Origin: Rhizoctonia solani
Taxonomy: Eukaryota > Basidiomycota > Agaricomycetes > Cantharellales > Ceratobasidiaceae
DNA: 64,000 bases
Direction of reading: 5' to 3'
Assembly (NCBI RefSeq): GCF_016906535.1
Contig: NC_057371.1
Coordinates: 2,294,001 to 2,358,000, forward strand
The notes below the pieces were generated by a model, which saw only the letters and a list, made by a program, of their open reading frames with translations, did not search any database and was not told the DNA's origin. Positions within the stretch are counted from its first letter, which is position 1. Each line of letters begins with the position of its first letter. This document shows positions 11,601 through 26,300 of the stretch, piece by piece. The position numbers and the translations under genes were made by a program.

Positions 11601-14600
11601 GAATTCTCAGAGAAACTTACGGGCGAAAGCTCTCCCAGAACCTGTAATTCGTATGACCTAGCCTCAAATTCGTCTTCAAGCTTCAGACGTCGTTTCCCAA
11701 GTTGAAGCTGTAAATGGACTCGGGCGAGTATGTCCCGGACTCTGAAGGTTTACCGACACAATCCACTGCGCCTTCTTCTTTCCCGCCGAACAAACTTTCT
11801 GAACTCGATTGTCAGGTATAGGCCATGGTGTATTGTGGATTTGGGAGGAATACGCACCGTCATCTGATGCAGTGACAAAAATGACAGGCAAAAATCGTGT
11901 TTTTCGCTCTTCTCGCAGATGCTTGACCAAAGTCGGACCGTCCATCCTGGGCATCATTACGTCGCTGAGTGTGCAATTTCAGTGTCAGCGCCAAGAGAAA
12001 TAGGTCGAATTAACCAGAGCACACCATAAAATTATGTGTAACTTTTGTGATTTGGCAATTTGCAAGGCTTCGAGCCCGTCTTGTGCCTCTAGATAGTTAC
12101 GTAGGGGCTGAATATCTTGCGTACATATCGCCGCATGTCCGCGTTCTTCCAGTTTACGAGTTGAACCTGCACCATACGCAAGGGAAGGGCTCACATCATC
12201 AACGATCAAAATACATCCTCTTTCTCAAAGAATAGCGTCGACGAAGTCGCGCTTTCGCCCTCGTCGCTAGCGGACCCAGCGGAAGAAGGCACCGGTTGCT
12301 CGAATTCCGTCCAACTATGGAGGAGAAAATAAAAAACCAAAGCAAGTTAGTGGCCGTTGAAACCCCGTCGAGTCAAATGACCTGAAGCGAATTATGCGTA
12401 CTAGTCCATCTCCTTGTGCAACGTCCCGTGAACATCGGATGATGATGACATTTCTTGGATGAGGGAAGTAGGAAGGTGGGAGCTGCCGCGCGGAAGGACC
12501 ACGGTGAATGCGCTCCCCGAGTTGTCTCCGTTTTCTTCCTCGGTCTGGGATTCCAGGAGAATTTGACCGCCGTGCAGAGAGACGAGCTCCTGTGAAGTGG
12601 TGAGGATTGGTACCAGTCGTTTGAAGAATAAAAAGCACAGACCTTGATAAGCGAGAGTCCGACACCAGTGCCTTCGGCAGTCTACGACCAGCAGCAATAA
12701 GCGAATATGTATAAAAGTCACTACCACCATTACAACTTACATTATTATGTACGCGAAAGAATCGATCGAATACCTGGTTCAAATAATCCTTGGGAATACC
12801 CACACCTACGAGAACGTTAAATAAATACAGTGCATATCGAAATCCACCAGAAGAACTCACCAGTGTCCCTAACCTGGACATGCGACTCGTTAAGTTCATG
12901 TACGACGCTAACCGTGACAACCCCTCGAGTCGTATACTTGAACGCATTAGACAACCTGTTCCAACCCCCACCCCCCACCCCACCCAAAATCAGCAACGTC
13001 ATTCGAACTCGCCCATGTGGTTCTCGACATACAAATTGCACACGATCTTTTCCCACAAATCTAGGGCACCCATTTAGCATTCGAACCCTTTCCCCCCGCG
13101 GGGTACACATCAACTCAAATACTGATACTCACCAGGATCAACATAAACAACAGGCTCCACTTCTAGCTCCGCAATCTCAATCTTGAACTCAATCCCCTTT
13201 TTCTCGGCTAAACTTCTAAGAGAGCTGCGATGTCTGCTGTCAAGCGCCCCAGTTGCACAGGTCTGAATTTTCCAGCAAGGCGTCCTGCTTCGAGTTTGCT
13301 CATGTCCATGATGGACTTGGAGGTATAAGAAATGGGGTGTGGTATTCATCACATTTGGATTGGGCACGGGGTAAAAAAAAATGAGTCAAGAGCACGAGGG
13401 CAGGGGTCGTAGAACTCACGTCGATTAACTTGTTCAGTCGCTTACAGTTCCTCGCAGCGAGCTGCAATTTGTACTGGGCGCTCCCGTCGAGACCACGAGA
13501 AGCCAAAAGTTGGTCCAAAGGCGCTTGGATGAGAGTCAGGGCGTTCTTAGCTCTACCGCCACGCCGAAACCCATCTCAGTTTACTAGCTCTATGTGGTGC
13601 GCGTAAAAGAACGCACCATGGGATACATTCGTAAAAAACATAGTCTTGGCTTTATCCATCCTTTCGCTCAATCATCATCCTCATGTCCGCCTCCCGCTGC
13701 AAACCACGCTCAGCTGATTACTTATCCCCGCGCTCAGACTCTCCAACCAAGAAGCATAATCCGCATCGTACTCCTTCTTGTGTTTAGTCCGACGACAAGG
13801 ATAGCGTGCGGGAGAGAGTCGAGGAAGAAACCAAGATGGGCAGTATGGCTGCTGTCCGTGGGATATCGCCGAATCCGCGTCCGTCGAGGCCTTGCGAGAT
13901 GAGAGGGGAGAGGATCGACGATTTCGATGGACCCGGAAACGAGCGAGTTGGTCATGTCTAGTCCAGCAACGGACCGGACCGAAGAGGTGGACGAGTTGGG
14001 AGGGGATAGCGTCTTTGGTCTGCTGGTAGGTCCCGTAGACCCGGTGGGGAGTGGGGATGAGACGGTTGATGCCGAGTCTGACCTCTCGCGTACGATATGG
14101 TATGTCACAGGATCCAAAGTGTATTCGATAGTTTCTCTCGCCATTGGGTGGTTCGACGGTATTCCAATCGATCCGGCGAGGGTAAGTTTAACTTGAATGA
14201 GCGAAGACGTTTGGTGTCTCAGATACTTTAGCGCCAACGAGGCGGCTTTAGTCTTGTCGTCGGGCGATGGTGGATTTTCAGCCCGGCACCAATAAAGCGC
14301 TATAAACGGAAGACTTTTTTTTTTTCAGCGCAAATGTGTTAGAGCAGCAAGACCAGAACTCACTCGCAAGGGTTTCTGGCTAATACCTCCAGCGTCCCTT
14401 CTCCGAACTTTTCTTGCGTTCTCGTGTCCGCAAGTCTGGAGAACAATTCCGACATGCAACTAAGCCTCCGCTCGGCGATGACTTTTGTGGTTGTCTCCCA
14501 TGTCGTGTTCCAGATTCCATCAATAGACCCATCGTCTTGCCAGATAGGCGTCCAGTGCCACGAACTAGGAACGGCGGTTGGCGCACGGACTCAAGGAACC

Positions 14601-15775
14601 GAATAAACGTACTGGTATACTTCCTCAGGAAGCTGAAGTTCCGTCAATGAATTGAAAAACATCTGGTCTGGGAATAGATAAATAAGATTGGAGCAATTGG
14701 TTTATGAATGAGTTCTCACCGTCCGTCTTGCATATGGCCTTTCCGGATCTAACATGTCCGCAGCGGGACCAATCGAATCCCATATTTCGCCCCACTACAA
14801 ACGAGTTAGTTTGATCACAACAAGGGCTCGCGAACTTACAGCAAGTTTGGCCGGTTGACCGTATATACCAGGATGCTTGGGTCCAATCATCCTGGCGTAG
14901 GTATCATTGTACAGAATCACCAGGCTTGGAGAAAGTAAATAGAAAGCACCCAAGCACGGTAAAAAGTCACATACTCGGGCCATCCCCACATTATAGAGCT
15001 CTGGAAGTGACATCAGCAGTCGCACAAGTCGAGTGGTCGAAATCCTGCTCACCGCAATGGGCTTTCCCATCATATACCTAACCATAAGCTTCAAAGCTGT
15101 GGGCCACTTGTCCCTCGAACCCAGCGGCGAACTATCCCAATCAAAAGTCTCAATCAATTCCGATGGAAGCTTGACCGAATTAGTGGTCGCGGGGGGAAGC
15201 CGACTGGGATATGAGCTGGTAGATGACCGACTCTTCTGCGTCGCTTTCCATTGGACGATCCGCGCCGCTGTGTCTCAGATCGCAAGAAATTCATAGGTGC
15301 GTGACGGGGCGATGCGGTAAAGACGAAGGAACGATTGGTAGTGGCTACTCTGGGAATGATCGTTGGCAGATTGACAGGTGTTGGCGTCAGTTCCAAGTCC
15401 ACTGGAGAATGGTCTCGGGCAGCCATAGCGGGCAAAAATTAACCGATTTGGAGTCACCGATTGCTGCTTTGGCGCCAGTGGTAGGCGAGGACAACCAGAG
15501 CACATCATCGTCCGATGCAAGTGTAGAGAGAAAAGTTGAGTATCAAGCGCCTGTGTCGAGTCTTCTCCAGCTAATAGTCCGTACAAAGCAGGGTTCACAT
15601 ACATTAGCTCGAGCGAGGAATGGGGAATGGTATTTAAACATAAAATAAAGGCAGGCTCGGGATATGCATCCAAGAACGATATCAGAGGCACATGCCCCAA
15701 GCTATCTGGAGGCACCATTGCCATTGCAATTGCCGTCACGGTGGTAGGCTCTACGAGGTTTTGTCGACCGGACAA
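8686..15775 (-). pseudogene. dual hybrid histidine kinase, copy 1, frameshifted
   Basis: Paralog of the kinase at 20394-27374 with the same layout, read 15775 to 8686. It starts with [13 protein letters not shown] and PAS-like segments, followed by a GAF-like stretch. HK1 has FFTNVSH with the phosphoacceptor His at 13618-13620, the N-box LSNAFKYT and the G-box [15 protein letters not shown]1 carries DVMMPRMDGP. A PAS has LTYLNPAWYQITGYP. HK2 has [11 protein letters not shown] with its His at 10914-10916, the [17 protein letters not shown] box and a GGSGLGL box. REC2 has MDLEMPVLDGF and ends [13 protein letters not shown] at 8686. Compared with copy 2 the frame shifts near 15530, 15420, 15290 and 15190 (a six-G run), two or three times in 13600-13800, and at about 13540 just after the H-box, where one base is missing within [10 protein letters not shown]. 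This many breaks argues for decay, though homopolymer read errors may add to it. Confidence 0.75.
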
Positions 15776-16849
15776 ATTCCGTGTTCCTTTGACTATTGCC
15801 TCAGCACAGCGTCATTGGCCTCGATTGACGTGACTGAATGGGTCTGATACTACCAGGATTGGTCGTTCAAACGATCTGCGGAACCAAAGAACGATCCAAT
15901 TTCATATTCCCAGGATACACTGCCCCTGCTGTCCCTGGTCCTGCTGCCGCGACCAGCACATTCGTCGCAACTGACACTACAGGTTATTAATGCCAAATTT
16001 ATTCTATATCTGTACTGTATCCTATGGTATGATGGATTAATTTATCTTTGCCAGACATTATCTGGGTACCACCCGTGGAACAATCCCACTTATTTTGTGT
16101 CGACAAACGCCACCGTCATGATTAATCTTCCGATCGCCCTGTGTTCGCAGATCTTGAGCTCGCGGTTATATTTCCGGTTCTGTATATCACTCACGATCTC
16201 CCGTTCTCACCATAAGTTAACACTTTACCGACTCGATCCTTTGTGCCTCCTCCAGATCCCTCTCCACCAACTTCATATCATATATCTCGAGAGATACTAT
16301 GCCAACCATTGGGGCAATACAGCTCAAGGGTAACTTGCAAAAAAACGATCCTTTTCCGACTCGACCCTCGGAAAGTCCTACCGAAACCCGACATCATGCA
16401 TGAGATATGCTCGCAGCCCTGGCTACCAACATCGCGGCGCAACAGGGAAAACTTTGAGATAACAGTACAAGGCTTGCCAAGAAATAAACTCTTACGTACG
16501 CACAATACAACCAACGCTAACATCGCCCATTTTATATCCTTGGCTTTATGCCCTGGCTTTGATTTGTCGTTGAACATCGTGTGGGGCCGGGGGAAGATCC
16601 CAAGCGGCCATCAGTGCAGCTCGAGACTTGCGCCAAAGTACCTATACTCTGATGATTCAGCATATAGAAACCCCCATCAAAGTCTGTTACTACGACCGCA
16701 CTGACGCAGCAGCGGCGCTCACGAATCGCTACATTGGGCGTTTTCAGCCTCCCCATTCTCGTGATCGTAAAGGGTTAAACCAGCTTCTGGCGTCGATGGG
16801 GGGGGGGGGTTATTTTTCTAGCCATGAAGATCAAATACGTTTATATACT
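15776..16849. other. intergenic, no gene supported
   Basis: Lies between the start of kinase copy 1 and the two-membrane-segment protein. A short proline/alanine-rich open stretch near 15900-15980 looks faintly coding on either strand, but it has no motif and no partner exon. A run of ten G at 16799-16809 is present. Upstream exons of the next gene could lie at the right end; I could not place them. Confidence 0.4.
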
Positions 16850-18568
16850 ATGCTCGCTCTGCGATTCAGTGGTCGATGCGCCTCCTCCCTCGAAATGTGT
16901 TCCTCGTACTTGGGATGGATCACTCTCACCCATGCCCACGAGATTCCGTACAATAGTCGGGTTCTGGTTATAAGCTTTTACTTTTGTTCTGTCATCCTGG
17001 TGTCCTTGCTAATCGCTCTCAATGGTGAGTGTCTACAAGTGAGGCGCCAGAGAGTCTTATTCACTCATTTGTAGTGGTCTTGGTTGGATATGACACCAAA
17101 GTAACTCTTCGCAAAGATCCCAACACGACTCAACACGAATACTGGTGGGAATCGGATTACCTCCCGAGCATCCTACGCTTCAAAGATGATCCAGGGGATT
17201 GCGAAATAGGCAAGTTGAACCAGGACGTCACATTAAAAACAAATTCGACTTTACCTTTATTCCCATACGTAAGCTCTTTCCTCTGACTAATACAATTGTC
17301 TAATAGAGAGCATACATAGAGTTCAAGAGCAGCTACATATTCAAACATTCGGACAACATTGACGGTGCCAAAGCTGTCACTCGGTTTGTCGACGGACCGT
17401 ACCACGCCAATCCTCTAAGCAGCTGCTTCGTTAGTGAGATGGGACTATACTATGAACCTTGGTGGGAAAACTTCAGGGCTACAGTCAGTATCATTGTGCT
17501 TCACCTCGATGTGGTATCTCATGGATACGAACATACATAGGCAACAGTCACTTGCGAACCCACCGATCAGCTCCCTCGCTTTTTCAAGTTTACTACAATC
17601 TACTCTGCAAGCGGGACACCCTATATGCGCCCCGACTCGACTCTCGACTACTTTATTCTTGACGTCCACCCAGACAAAACGGCCTTGGATTTCCAACAAT
17701 GGATCGACCAATATACCGACTTTGAAATCGACAACCGATCTCGATTAAACGTGCTTGGCGTGTTGGACGCTCTTGCTGGTGACCTGTCCCAAATCGGATG
17801 GCTCCAGTTTGACAGACTAAGCGACAAAGAGAGGGCCGCTGTTTCAGAAATGGCCTTTTTTGGATGGAATCTGAAGCAAGGCGAACGTACCCTTGATGAT
17901 GGGAGTAGACTTGAACTCTTTACACCTGATCCATGGTACACCGAGTTCTCGAACAATGCCAACCGAACGATAATCAACTTTATGGTTGCGATTCGTGATG
18001 CTATCCAGTAAGTGCTCAGGGACGCATATAGCCTCTTTGCTAATGACTTGATTCAGCCTCGATCTTGGCCACATCGCCTCGGACAACATTTATTTGAATA
18101 AAACGGCTTTCAATGCGTACATACATCCCAATCCTCTATATTCTTCAGTGGTTCAAGAATACCAGAAACGAGTTCCCAAGTTGGATCCTAGTGCGCTATT
18201 GATATGTACCTGGACCCGAGGCTGCCTACCCAAGTCAAATATAACCTGGGCCGAGATTCTTCGAGAGGACGTAGGGAAACTACCTTACAATAACATTATA
18301 TTGCCGATTGTCGAGCCAGATCCAACCCCGATATCGGTGATTGACATGACCTATTTGTGTCCCATATATGTGCGCAAGTCATCGGGCGATTTGCTCGTTT
18401 CTGTTTTCAGTGGTACGTCCCAGGCCTCCTTCCCAAGTTTTCCCTCTCTGACGACCCTTGACAGCAACTTTTTCTATGTACGGCACACTGTACACAATAT
18501 TTTCGTTTATTGGGCCTAATTTGGATAGCTCATCCAAGAAAAAAGAAAAGGACTCGATTGGATCGTAA
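16850..18568 (+). CDS. uncharacterised membrane protein with N- and C-terminal membrane segments
   Basis: I do not recognise the family. Six exons join cleanly. The first contains a strong hydrophobic helix (VLVISFYFCSVILVSLLIAL), and after a gtgagt..ttgtag intron it continues VVLVGYDTKVTLRKD. The long middle part (about 17150-18410) is polar with Trp, Asp and several N-x-S/T sites, which fits an extracellular or lumenal glycosylated domain; examples are ESDYLPSILRF, GPYHANPLSSC and YPDKTALDFQQW-like acidic stretches. The last intron is 18413-18464. The last exon encodes ATFSMYGTLYTIFSFIGPN, a second membrane segment, then a charged tail SSSKKKEKDSIGS and the stop at 18566. The start is uncertain: 16850 (MLALRFSG) is the nearest Met, but an upstream Met at 16628 is in the same frame. 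The topology suggests one large outside loop between two helices. No function is claimed. Confidence 0.6.
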
Positions 18569-20393
18569 ATTCTACGTGAGGGAGTTGCTCGGCTGCAGGG
18601 CTAGCCTCGAGTATGAAAATTCATACCTTGAGTGCAGCTCTTCCGATTTCTATTTGTTTATTTCATGGAAACTTTAAATTTATTAACTTCTGGGGAATCA
18701 ATAGACCTTACACTATAGCTAGAGGTTTAATGGAACTACGGATTTGTACCTTGTCCATATAAAACCATATAGAGCAAATGAATAACTGAAACTCATGTGT
18801 TTGAGTAAAACAGCTCCGGTTCCTTAGTCTAGTTGCCGACAGGTATTAACCCAACGAACTAAGTTCAATACGTGAGATGGTCTGTATCACCATCACACTT
18901 GCTCTGAGATTGCTCCCGAGTTCCCTATGGCGCTACAAACTTCACAGATGGTTGCTACGATCTCACCTTCCGCCAACGATCGCTTCTAAGCCACGCTACA
19001 GGATTCGGATCCTAGCTTCAGTTCAATCGAAACAATATGACGCAATATGGAGTTAGAGTCCGGATCACAGGTGGCCCTTCAGTTCACCAGTTGGGCGCGG
19101 GCGATCCACTCGGCCTGTTTAGATAAGATGCCATTAGAAACGAATCGCGAATATTTTACCCGTAGCGCCAAAGCTTTGTATTCCGATGCTCCTCGTTGAT
19201 CATAACAGACTGCAATAATATATGATACGGAATCATTCCACTGTATTTAAGTATTCGCATACGATGACCCAAACCCAAGGTGATCGAGCCCAAGGATCCG
19301 GACGTCTTGCTGTGTGCTGAAGCCGTTAGTCATGGGAGAAAAAAACTGTAGGTTTTGAAGGAATATCGACAGGGAATGTGGTAGAGTTGAGTCGCTTTAA
19401 GTCCAAAGCGTATATTTGTACTCGCTTGCAAAATGTTGGCAAGCCTTTGCGGAGCAATGATGTTTGTGAGCTAGCCTGGACCCTGTAAGGCATAATTCAG
19501 TCAGTTCGTGATATGCACTGCTTGTCTGGGTGAGGTGTACTAAGTATAGCTTGAGACTTTGATGCAGAAGAATATTTCTTCGTATCGTATTGGAGGGAAC
19601 TAGCAAGCGTTATGGATGCCTGAAGATGCCAAGACCGATTCGCGATGTCGTTGGGGTGTTAATGTTTGGGAACCAGTGTAAATAATTCCAGTATTCCCCA
19701 GGTACTTTATGGCTGGCATCAGTGTTTCAATGGGATAGAACAAAATGAGCAAGTGCCCCGATGAACAGGGGAGTCGAAAATTAAGAGTTGTGATCCAGGA
19801 GGAGAGTTGATGAGCCTTTATCCTGCTCTCGGATAGAGAGAGGGAGTTACATCTCCGATTTTATTTAATCAAGCAACTCAAGGGTGACGCGATGTATTGT
19901 TCATAGTGCGAGGACTATTCATCAATTCCAAGAGCCGTATATATAATTTAACCTTATGGATTGGAATATTCGCGTGGTTGGGGGAATTCCGCTATGCTAC
20001 AGGTAAGGCTTGGCTATGGGTTATAGCCAATTGTTTGGCCTCAGCCTCATCCACAAGGATCATATAGCATTGGGTTGTCAAGTTGGTGTCACCAACCGCT
20101 CAATTTGGTATCCAGATAAGTTTGAATTCGAACTCAGAAGGAATGCGTAATAGTTACAAGCAAGTTCTACAAGTGTACCCTAGTCCATCAATGTGACACA
20201 AAATCTGCCATTAAAAAGTCACTCATGGTGAGCAAAACGATATTAGTAAACCAGGTGGTCTTACAACCCGAGGATAACATTTCAACGTAAACGTGAACGT
20301 ATACGCTGACACTGTCTGAAAAAGTCTTGAGATGTGTGCATGTGTTGGGCGAGCATGCAGCAGTCAAAAAGGATTGCATAAGAAGATGACAAG
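18569..20393. other. intergenic, nothing recognised
   Basis: About 1.8 kb, AT-leaning, with frequent stops in all frames. No domain motif, tRNA-like fold, LTR or repeated block of this window was recognised. It separates the convergent 3' ends of the membrane protein (plus) and kinase copy 2 (minus), so it should hold both polyadenylation regions. Confidence 0.5.
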
Positions 20394-23300
20394 TTAAAAT
20401 GGGAATGAATAATCATCAAGTCGTGTTAGAAATTGCTGAGCATTCGAAAACAAATGGTCAATGGGAACCGCCCGCATCTTGGATATGAGCGCATCTATTT
20501 GATAGGGCTGAAAAGAGTCAATATAATAAAGGACATGGCTGCGTAAAATGTTATCACCTTGATAATAACGTCGTCTACACCGGCCTCGCGTGCGCTCTGC
20601 ACCTGCTCAGATCGGGCATTCCCTGTGATCGAGATGATAAAACTGCGATTACGGAACGTCCCAGTCTTTTCTCGTCTGCGGATTTCTCGAGTCGTCGCAA
20701 ATCCGTCCCTGGACCGAATGGCCTTAGAACGGCTGCCAGGGACAACAGCATAGGGACTTACATGACTGGCATCTCAAGGTCCATCTAAAGCGCCAAATTA
20801 ATCTAGGGTGGATGAACTGTAGGTGGTCGACTCACCAGAACCACATCAAACTTCTTTCCGGCTTGTGTCTCAGTCCTTTCGATAGCTTGCAAAGCTTCAA
20901 GGCCGTTCGAAGCCAACGAAAATGTGAATCCAGCACGCTTCATCTGCCGCCTAAATCACAAATCAATGACTCAACTGTCGGGCTAGTAGATATGACATAC
21001 GCTAAAACAGTCTAGACATTCCAAAGTTAGTTCTGATTAGGCACAGGTCCGTAATATCGCACCTGATTAATCTTGTTATCTTCTGTGATTAAAATGTGCA
21101 ATGGTTGGTTATGTCGCTGGTTTGGCGTCTCTGGTAGAGGTCTTGAACTAGAGCCTCCGCTTGTCTTGACGTCCTCGACGTACGCGAAGCTTTGGAGTCC
21201 TGGAAGCCTTTGATTGGACTGAATTGACCGTTTGAGCCTGGGTCCAGCTACTAAGGGACTGGAAGTGATGCGTCCTGGGGCAGTTGCCCGGATAAAGAAC
21301 CGGAAAGTTGCACCTTGACCTGGTGAAATCAGATGGCAAGGTCATTTCGCTGATAAAGTATTGAATAGGATCCTTACCAGGTTCGCTTACTACCTCGATT
21401 CGCCCTCCCATCAGGTCTAGAGTTGGGATGAGAAATCAAACCTCTACAGGCACAAAAGATGCTCACGACACAACTGTCTGCAGACGAATAAGCCAAGGCC
21501 AGAGCCTCCAAAGACGTGATGGGCATTCTGTCAGACGGTTAAGTATTGTCAGCTGGAACAGGTAATTTAACAACTAACCGAACCCTGCTGGAACCTGTTG
21601 AAGAGGGCGCAGGTTGAGCCTTGATATACATACGCGGAATGATCGGGTTGCATACCTCTGGAACAATAAGGCCAGGTCCTCTTTTTGCAACCCAGGCCCA
21701 GAATCCTGCACTGATACATAAATATACACCTCCAGTTCTTCTGGCCACGATCGACCGCGGGTTACTCGTTTTGGCATCAGCGGTGGAACAGCGCAACTAT
21801 CATCCGACGGAGGGTCTAGAGACAATTCAAGTGATACTTTGATCTTCTTAGTCGGTGCTAGTGTCCGTGAAGCGAATCGCATTAGACATTAACTAGGCAT
21901 TGGTTCATGTGAATACTGAAATCATTGAACAGCAGCAGGACTTACGTTGGTGATGATTTGCGCATATCGGCTGCGGTCCGTTGTAACGGTATGAAGTCCA
22001 TACATCTCAGCCCCTCGCCCCAAATCGAGCTCAAAGGTAATATTTTTCCTGTTCTGCATCGTTTTACTTTCCTAATACAACGAAGAGGAAGACTTACGAC
22101 ATGAGCTCATTCCTAAAGACGATTAATATTTGGCTGGTTTCTCGACGGATATCAAAATCCGATGGTATAATTGAGAGGACCTGTAGATACGTGAGCTTTC
22201 AGAAGATAAAAAGGGTCAAAACTTACGTTAAGCTGGATTCTGGACAGACTCAGGACATCATTCGCAATACGGGCTGAGAAATGTCAATATAAGCGACACT
22301 GAAATAAAAACACGAATACTAACCTTGTGCCAGGCCACATCTGTCAAGGGTCAGATCTAGGGTTGTTCGATAAAACTGGAAGAGACTTACTGTTTGATGC
22401 TATCCATAGCTTGCAAATCGTCTTCCAGCTCTGATAACATACGTTCCGTTGGAGAATATAGTATCTTCCGCCTCTGACAATCGTGCAAAAGATCCCGGAG
22501 ACCTTTCATATTGTTTCGTACAACTTCCTATTACAAATTCTTCTCAGTTAATATATATGAGAGCAAGTTTGCAACTTACTGCGTTCTGTATGATAGCAGA
22601 CACAGGTTGCCTTAGTGAAGATTAGCCAACGGTATTAGTATTGGGTTAAATGGCCCACCTTAATTCGTGGGACGTGACATCAATCAACAATTCTTGGGCC
22701 CTTCTACGTTCGACTTCTAATTGTCGTTGCGCTTCTGCCTCTTCAGCTCTGTCGCCGCCATATGCTCCCTCTCCTCCGCCAAGGCAATACGAGTTTCCTC
22801 GGCGCGGTGTTGCTCGTTGATATCAGTTATGGCCCCAAATGCACCGAGCATGTTTCCCTCTGGGGATATCAATGGTGACAGCCCGACATGTGTCCAGCAG
22901 CCACTCTTCCATTGTATGCGCTAAGCCGACGTTTGTGGTAGTTTTACTTAGACTTTATAGTTAACTCTTACCTTGCTGGTTGATTTATGGGATTCAAAAC
23001 ACGTTCGCCAAACGCCTAACATGTCATCCTTGCTCGTTGGGATAACACTGGATTATTGTGTTACCAGATAGTCCAAAGAGAGGGGACTGTCACTTACTAG
23101 TCAATCCACTCATCCTGATCTTGCTCATGAGGAAACCCGGTTATATGATACCAAGCAGGGTTGACATATGTAAGCCTTGGAGGTGGTTAGTGATGCCACA
23201 GCATCTTATTGTTATTGCTCACCTGCCCTCGGCATCGGTTCTGAAAATCCGACCTAAGCAATCCATTAGTCGTTGAACTTCGCCCTGGGATCATGAAAAC

Positions 23301-26300
23301 AAAGCATACCGGCGACAAATCCGTCAGCACCTGGAGCTCGTGAGAGCGAACCTCAAAATCTTCCTCGAGCTTTACTCGCCGCTTTCCGAGTTGTAATTGT
23401 AAGTGGGTTCGAGCGAGCAAATCTTTGACTTTGAAGGGTTTGCTGATGTAATCCACTGCCCCATCGTCTGGCCACCGAATAGGCTGCTATGCGTCCTGTC
23501 AATACTGACGACACGCTACCTGAGGAATGTCCACATACTATCATCGGAGGCAGTCACAAAAATAATAGGAAGCAGCTTGGTTCTTCTTTCCTCGCGCAAT
23601 CGTCTCAATAGCTCTGGACCGTCCATGTTTGGCATCATTACATCGCTACGAAGCGATAAGTAGATTGTTCCAATATCAAGACTGTAACTCACCAGAGAAC
23701 AAGATTGAGTCTTTGAGACCTGGCAATTTGAAGTGCCCCACCCCATCCGCGGCCTCTAGGACGGTCAAGTAAGGGGTAAAAATCTTGCGTACATAGGATC
23801 GCATATCCGCATTCTGGGCAAGTTCAGACTTCTTTCCCACCAAACCAAGTGTAATTACACTCACATCGTCGACGACCAAAATTACATCGTCCTTCTCGAA
23901 GAACAGAGTCGAAGACGTAGCACTTTCTCCTTCGAGTTCGTCGCCCGCAGATGTTGCAGAAGGCGTCGGTTGGTCCAGCTCCATCCAGCTGGAAGAGAAC
24001 AGATCAATGAACATTCGAGTATATCGGGAAAATTATATACTAGTCCATTTCTTTGCGCGTACCGCTATGTGTACCGGGGTGCATCGCATCCCGTATAAGA
24101 GCCGCAGGAAGGTGGCTTGATCCATGCGGAAGTGTGATTGTGAAGGTGCTGCCCGAATGACCAGGACAATCCTCTTCGGTACAAGATTGAACACCCAGTG
24201 TACCACCATGAAGCGAAACCAATTCCTTTTCACCCTGCGGTCAATACCTCCGTCAGTTACTCAAAAAGACACGACGAACCTTTGTCAAAGAAAGTCCTAC
24301 CCCGGTACCTTCAGCAATCTGGACGGATTTAGCAACTATCTTCAGTCAGGCACAAGATGCACATTGCCATCAGACCTACGTTGGTATTAACCCTAAAGAA
24401 TCGGTCGAACACTTGATCGATGTGCTGTTTCGGGATCCCCACACCTTCGATCACAGCATTTTAGATCGCAACACGTTTTGGTTAACCACGCTGATCAACT
24501 TGCCTGTGTCGCTCACGCTCACGTGCGAAAGATTAGCTTCATGTTTGATCCTCAAGTTGATTGTACCGTGCAGTGTGTACTTGAATGCATTCGATAACCT
24601 GTAGGCTAGTGAGCACACCATCTAACTCGATAGCCGATACCTACAAATTGCATACAATCTTTTCCCACAAGTCTACATACCCAATTTAATGTAAATCTAC
24701 GACACTATGGATCGTACTTACCGATGTCGACGTAAACGGATGGCTCACTTCCAACGTCACAGTCAATAATATAATCGATCGACTTCTTCTCGGCCATGCT
24801 CCGGAATAACGCAGCAAGGTCAGCGGTTACACGAGCTAGTTGAACAGGCCGGAAATTGCCGACAAGTCGTCCGGCTTCGAGTTTGCTCATGTCCATGATA
24901 GACTAGCAGTACGATTAACCGTCATGCAAGCTATAAGATACGAGCAGGAAACGCACATCGATAAGTTTCTTCAGGCGCCGACTGTTTCGTACTGCCAATT
25001 GGAGTTTGTATTTCGCGTCGCTGGTGATATTGGAAGATAGCAAGAGTTGTTCCAGTGGTGCTTGGATTAGGGTCAGCGGAGTCCTAAGTTCTGTGCCCCT
25101 TGATAGTGAGCGACTTGATCTGACCACAACGCAAACATACTTACCATGAGATACATTGGTAAAAAACATCGTCTTGGCTTTGTCCATTCGCTCCCTTTCC
25201 TCCATCATCTTCATGTCCGCCTCCCGCTGGAGAACTGCAGTCAACTGGTTGCTCAACGCTGATCCCAAGCTTTCCAGCCACGAAGCATAATCGGCATCAT
25301 ACGCTCTACGAGTGTTAATCCCGAGTAATAAGACTCCATATGGAAGCGTCCTTCCATGGACGCTTCTACCACCTTGTGTTGAGTTAGTACTGATTGGCAT
25401 GATAGCGGCCATACGAGGTAGATCCTTGAATCCACGTGCATCGAGTCCCTCAGCGAGATGAACAGGGAGAGGATCAACTAGTTCGATGGAACCGGAAGCA
25501 AAAGCCTTGGTTATATCCAGGCCGGAGTCGGTAGAATTGGACGAATCTGCCGGACGCTGATTACTAGCCGCAGAGCCCATGGGTGACCCAGGGGCATTCC
25601 CCCGAGACGTGGTTTCAGAAACACCAGAGGAGCCCACGTCAACGCCCGAATCATACGTGTGGAGTTGGGGCCGGAAGGTAAGCGAGTTTAGAGTATATTT
25701 GATTATGGGAGGGGCGATAGGATGATCGTCAGGGATGCCAATCGAACCAGAGAGGGTGAGTTTGACACTGAGTGAACCTGCCGTAGGATTCCGGATGTAG
25801 TCTAGTACACGAGCTGAGCTGGCCTGGGCAGTAGATGCTCCGTTTGTTGGTAGCTCTTCGACTTCGCACCAATAGAGTGCAATAAATGGAAGGCTAGAAC
25901 AATGTCAGCAAAGAAGAGTCGGACAAAATTGAGCCTCACTCCAATGGATTTCGGGACAAAGCCTCCAATGCTCGTTCGCCAAACTGCTGTTGCGTTTTGG
26001 CGTCAGACACTTTTGATGAAACCTCAGACATGCAGCTTAGGCGTCGCTCGGCAATAACCTTTTGGGTGGTTTCCCAAGTAATGTTGAATATCCCCGCCAC
26101 CGTGCCGTCTTCCTGCCAAACTGGAGTCCAGTGCCAGGAGCTAATTTATCGAATGAGCCCGATTCAACATACGCAAAGTTCACGTAAACATACTGATAAA
26201 ACTCTTCGGGCAGATGAAGCTCAGTCAACGTGCTGAAAAACAGTAAGTCTAATACGGCAACATATATTCAGTCCTTGGACAGCGTCCGATAGAATTTAAC

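Noticed and set aside
16799..16809. Run of ten G as a possible regulatory or G-quadruplex site
   Set aside because: A single homopolymer run without further G tracts; it may also be a read-length artefact.
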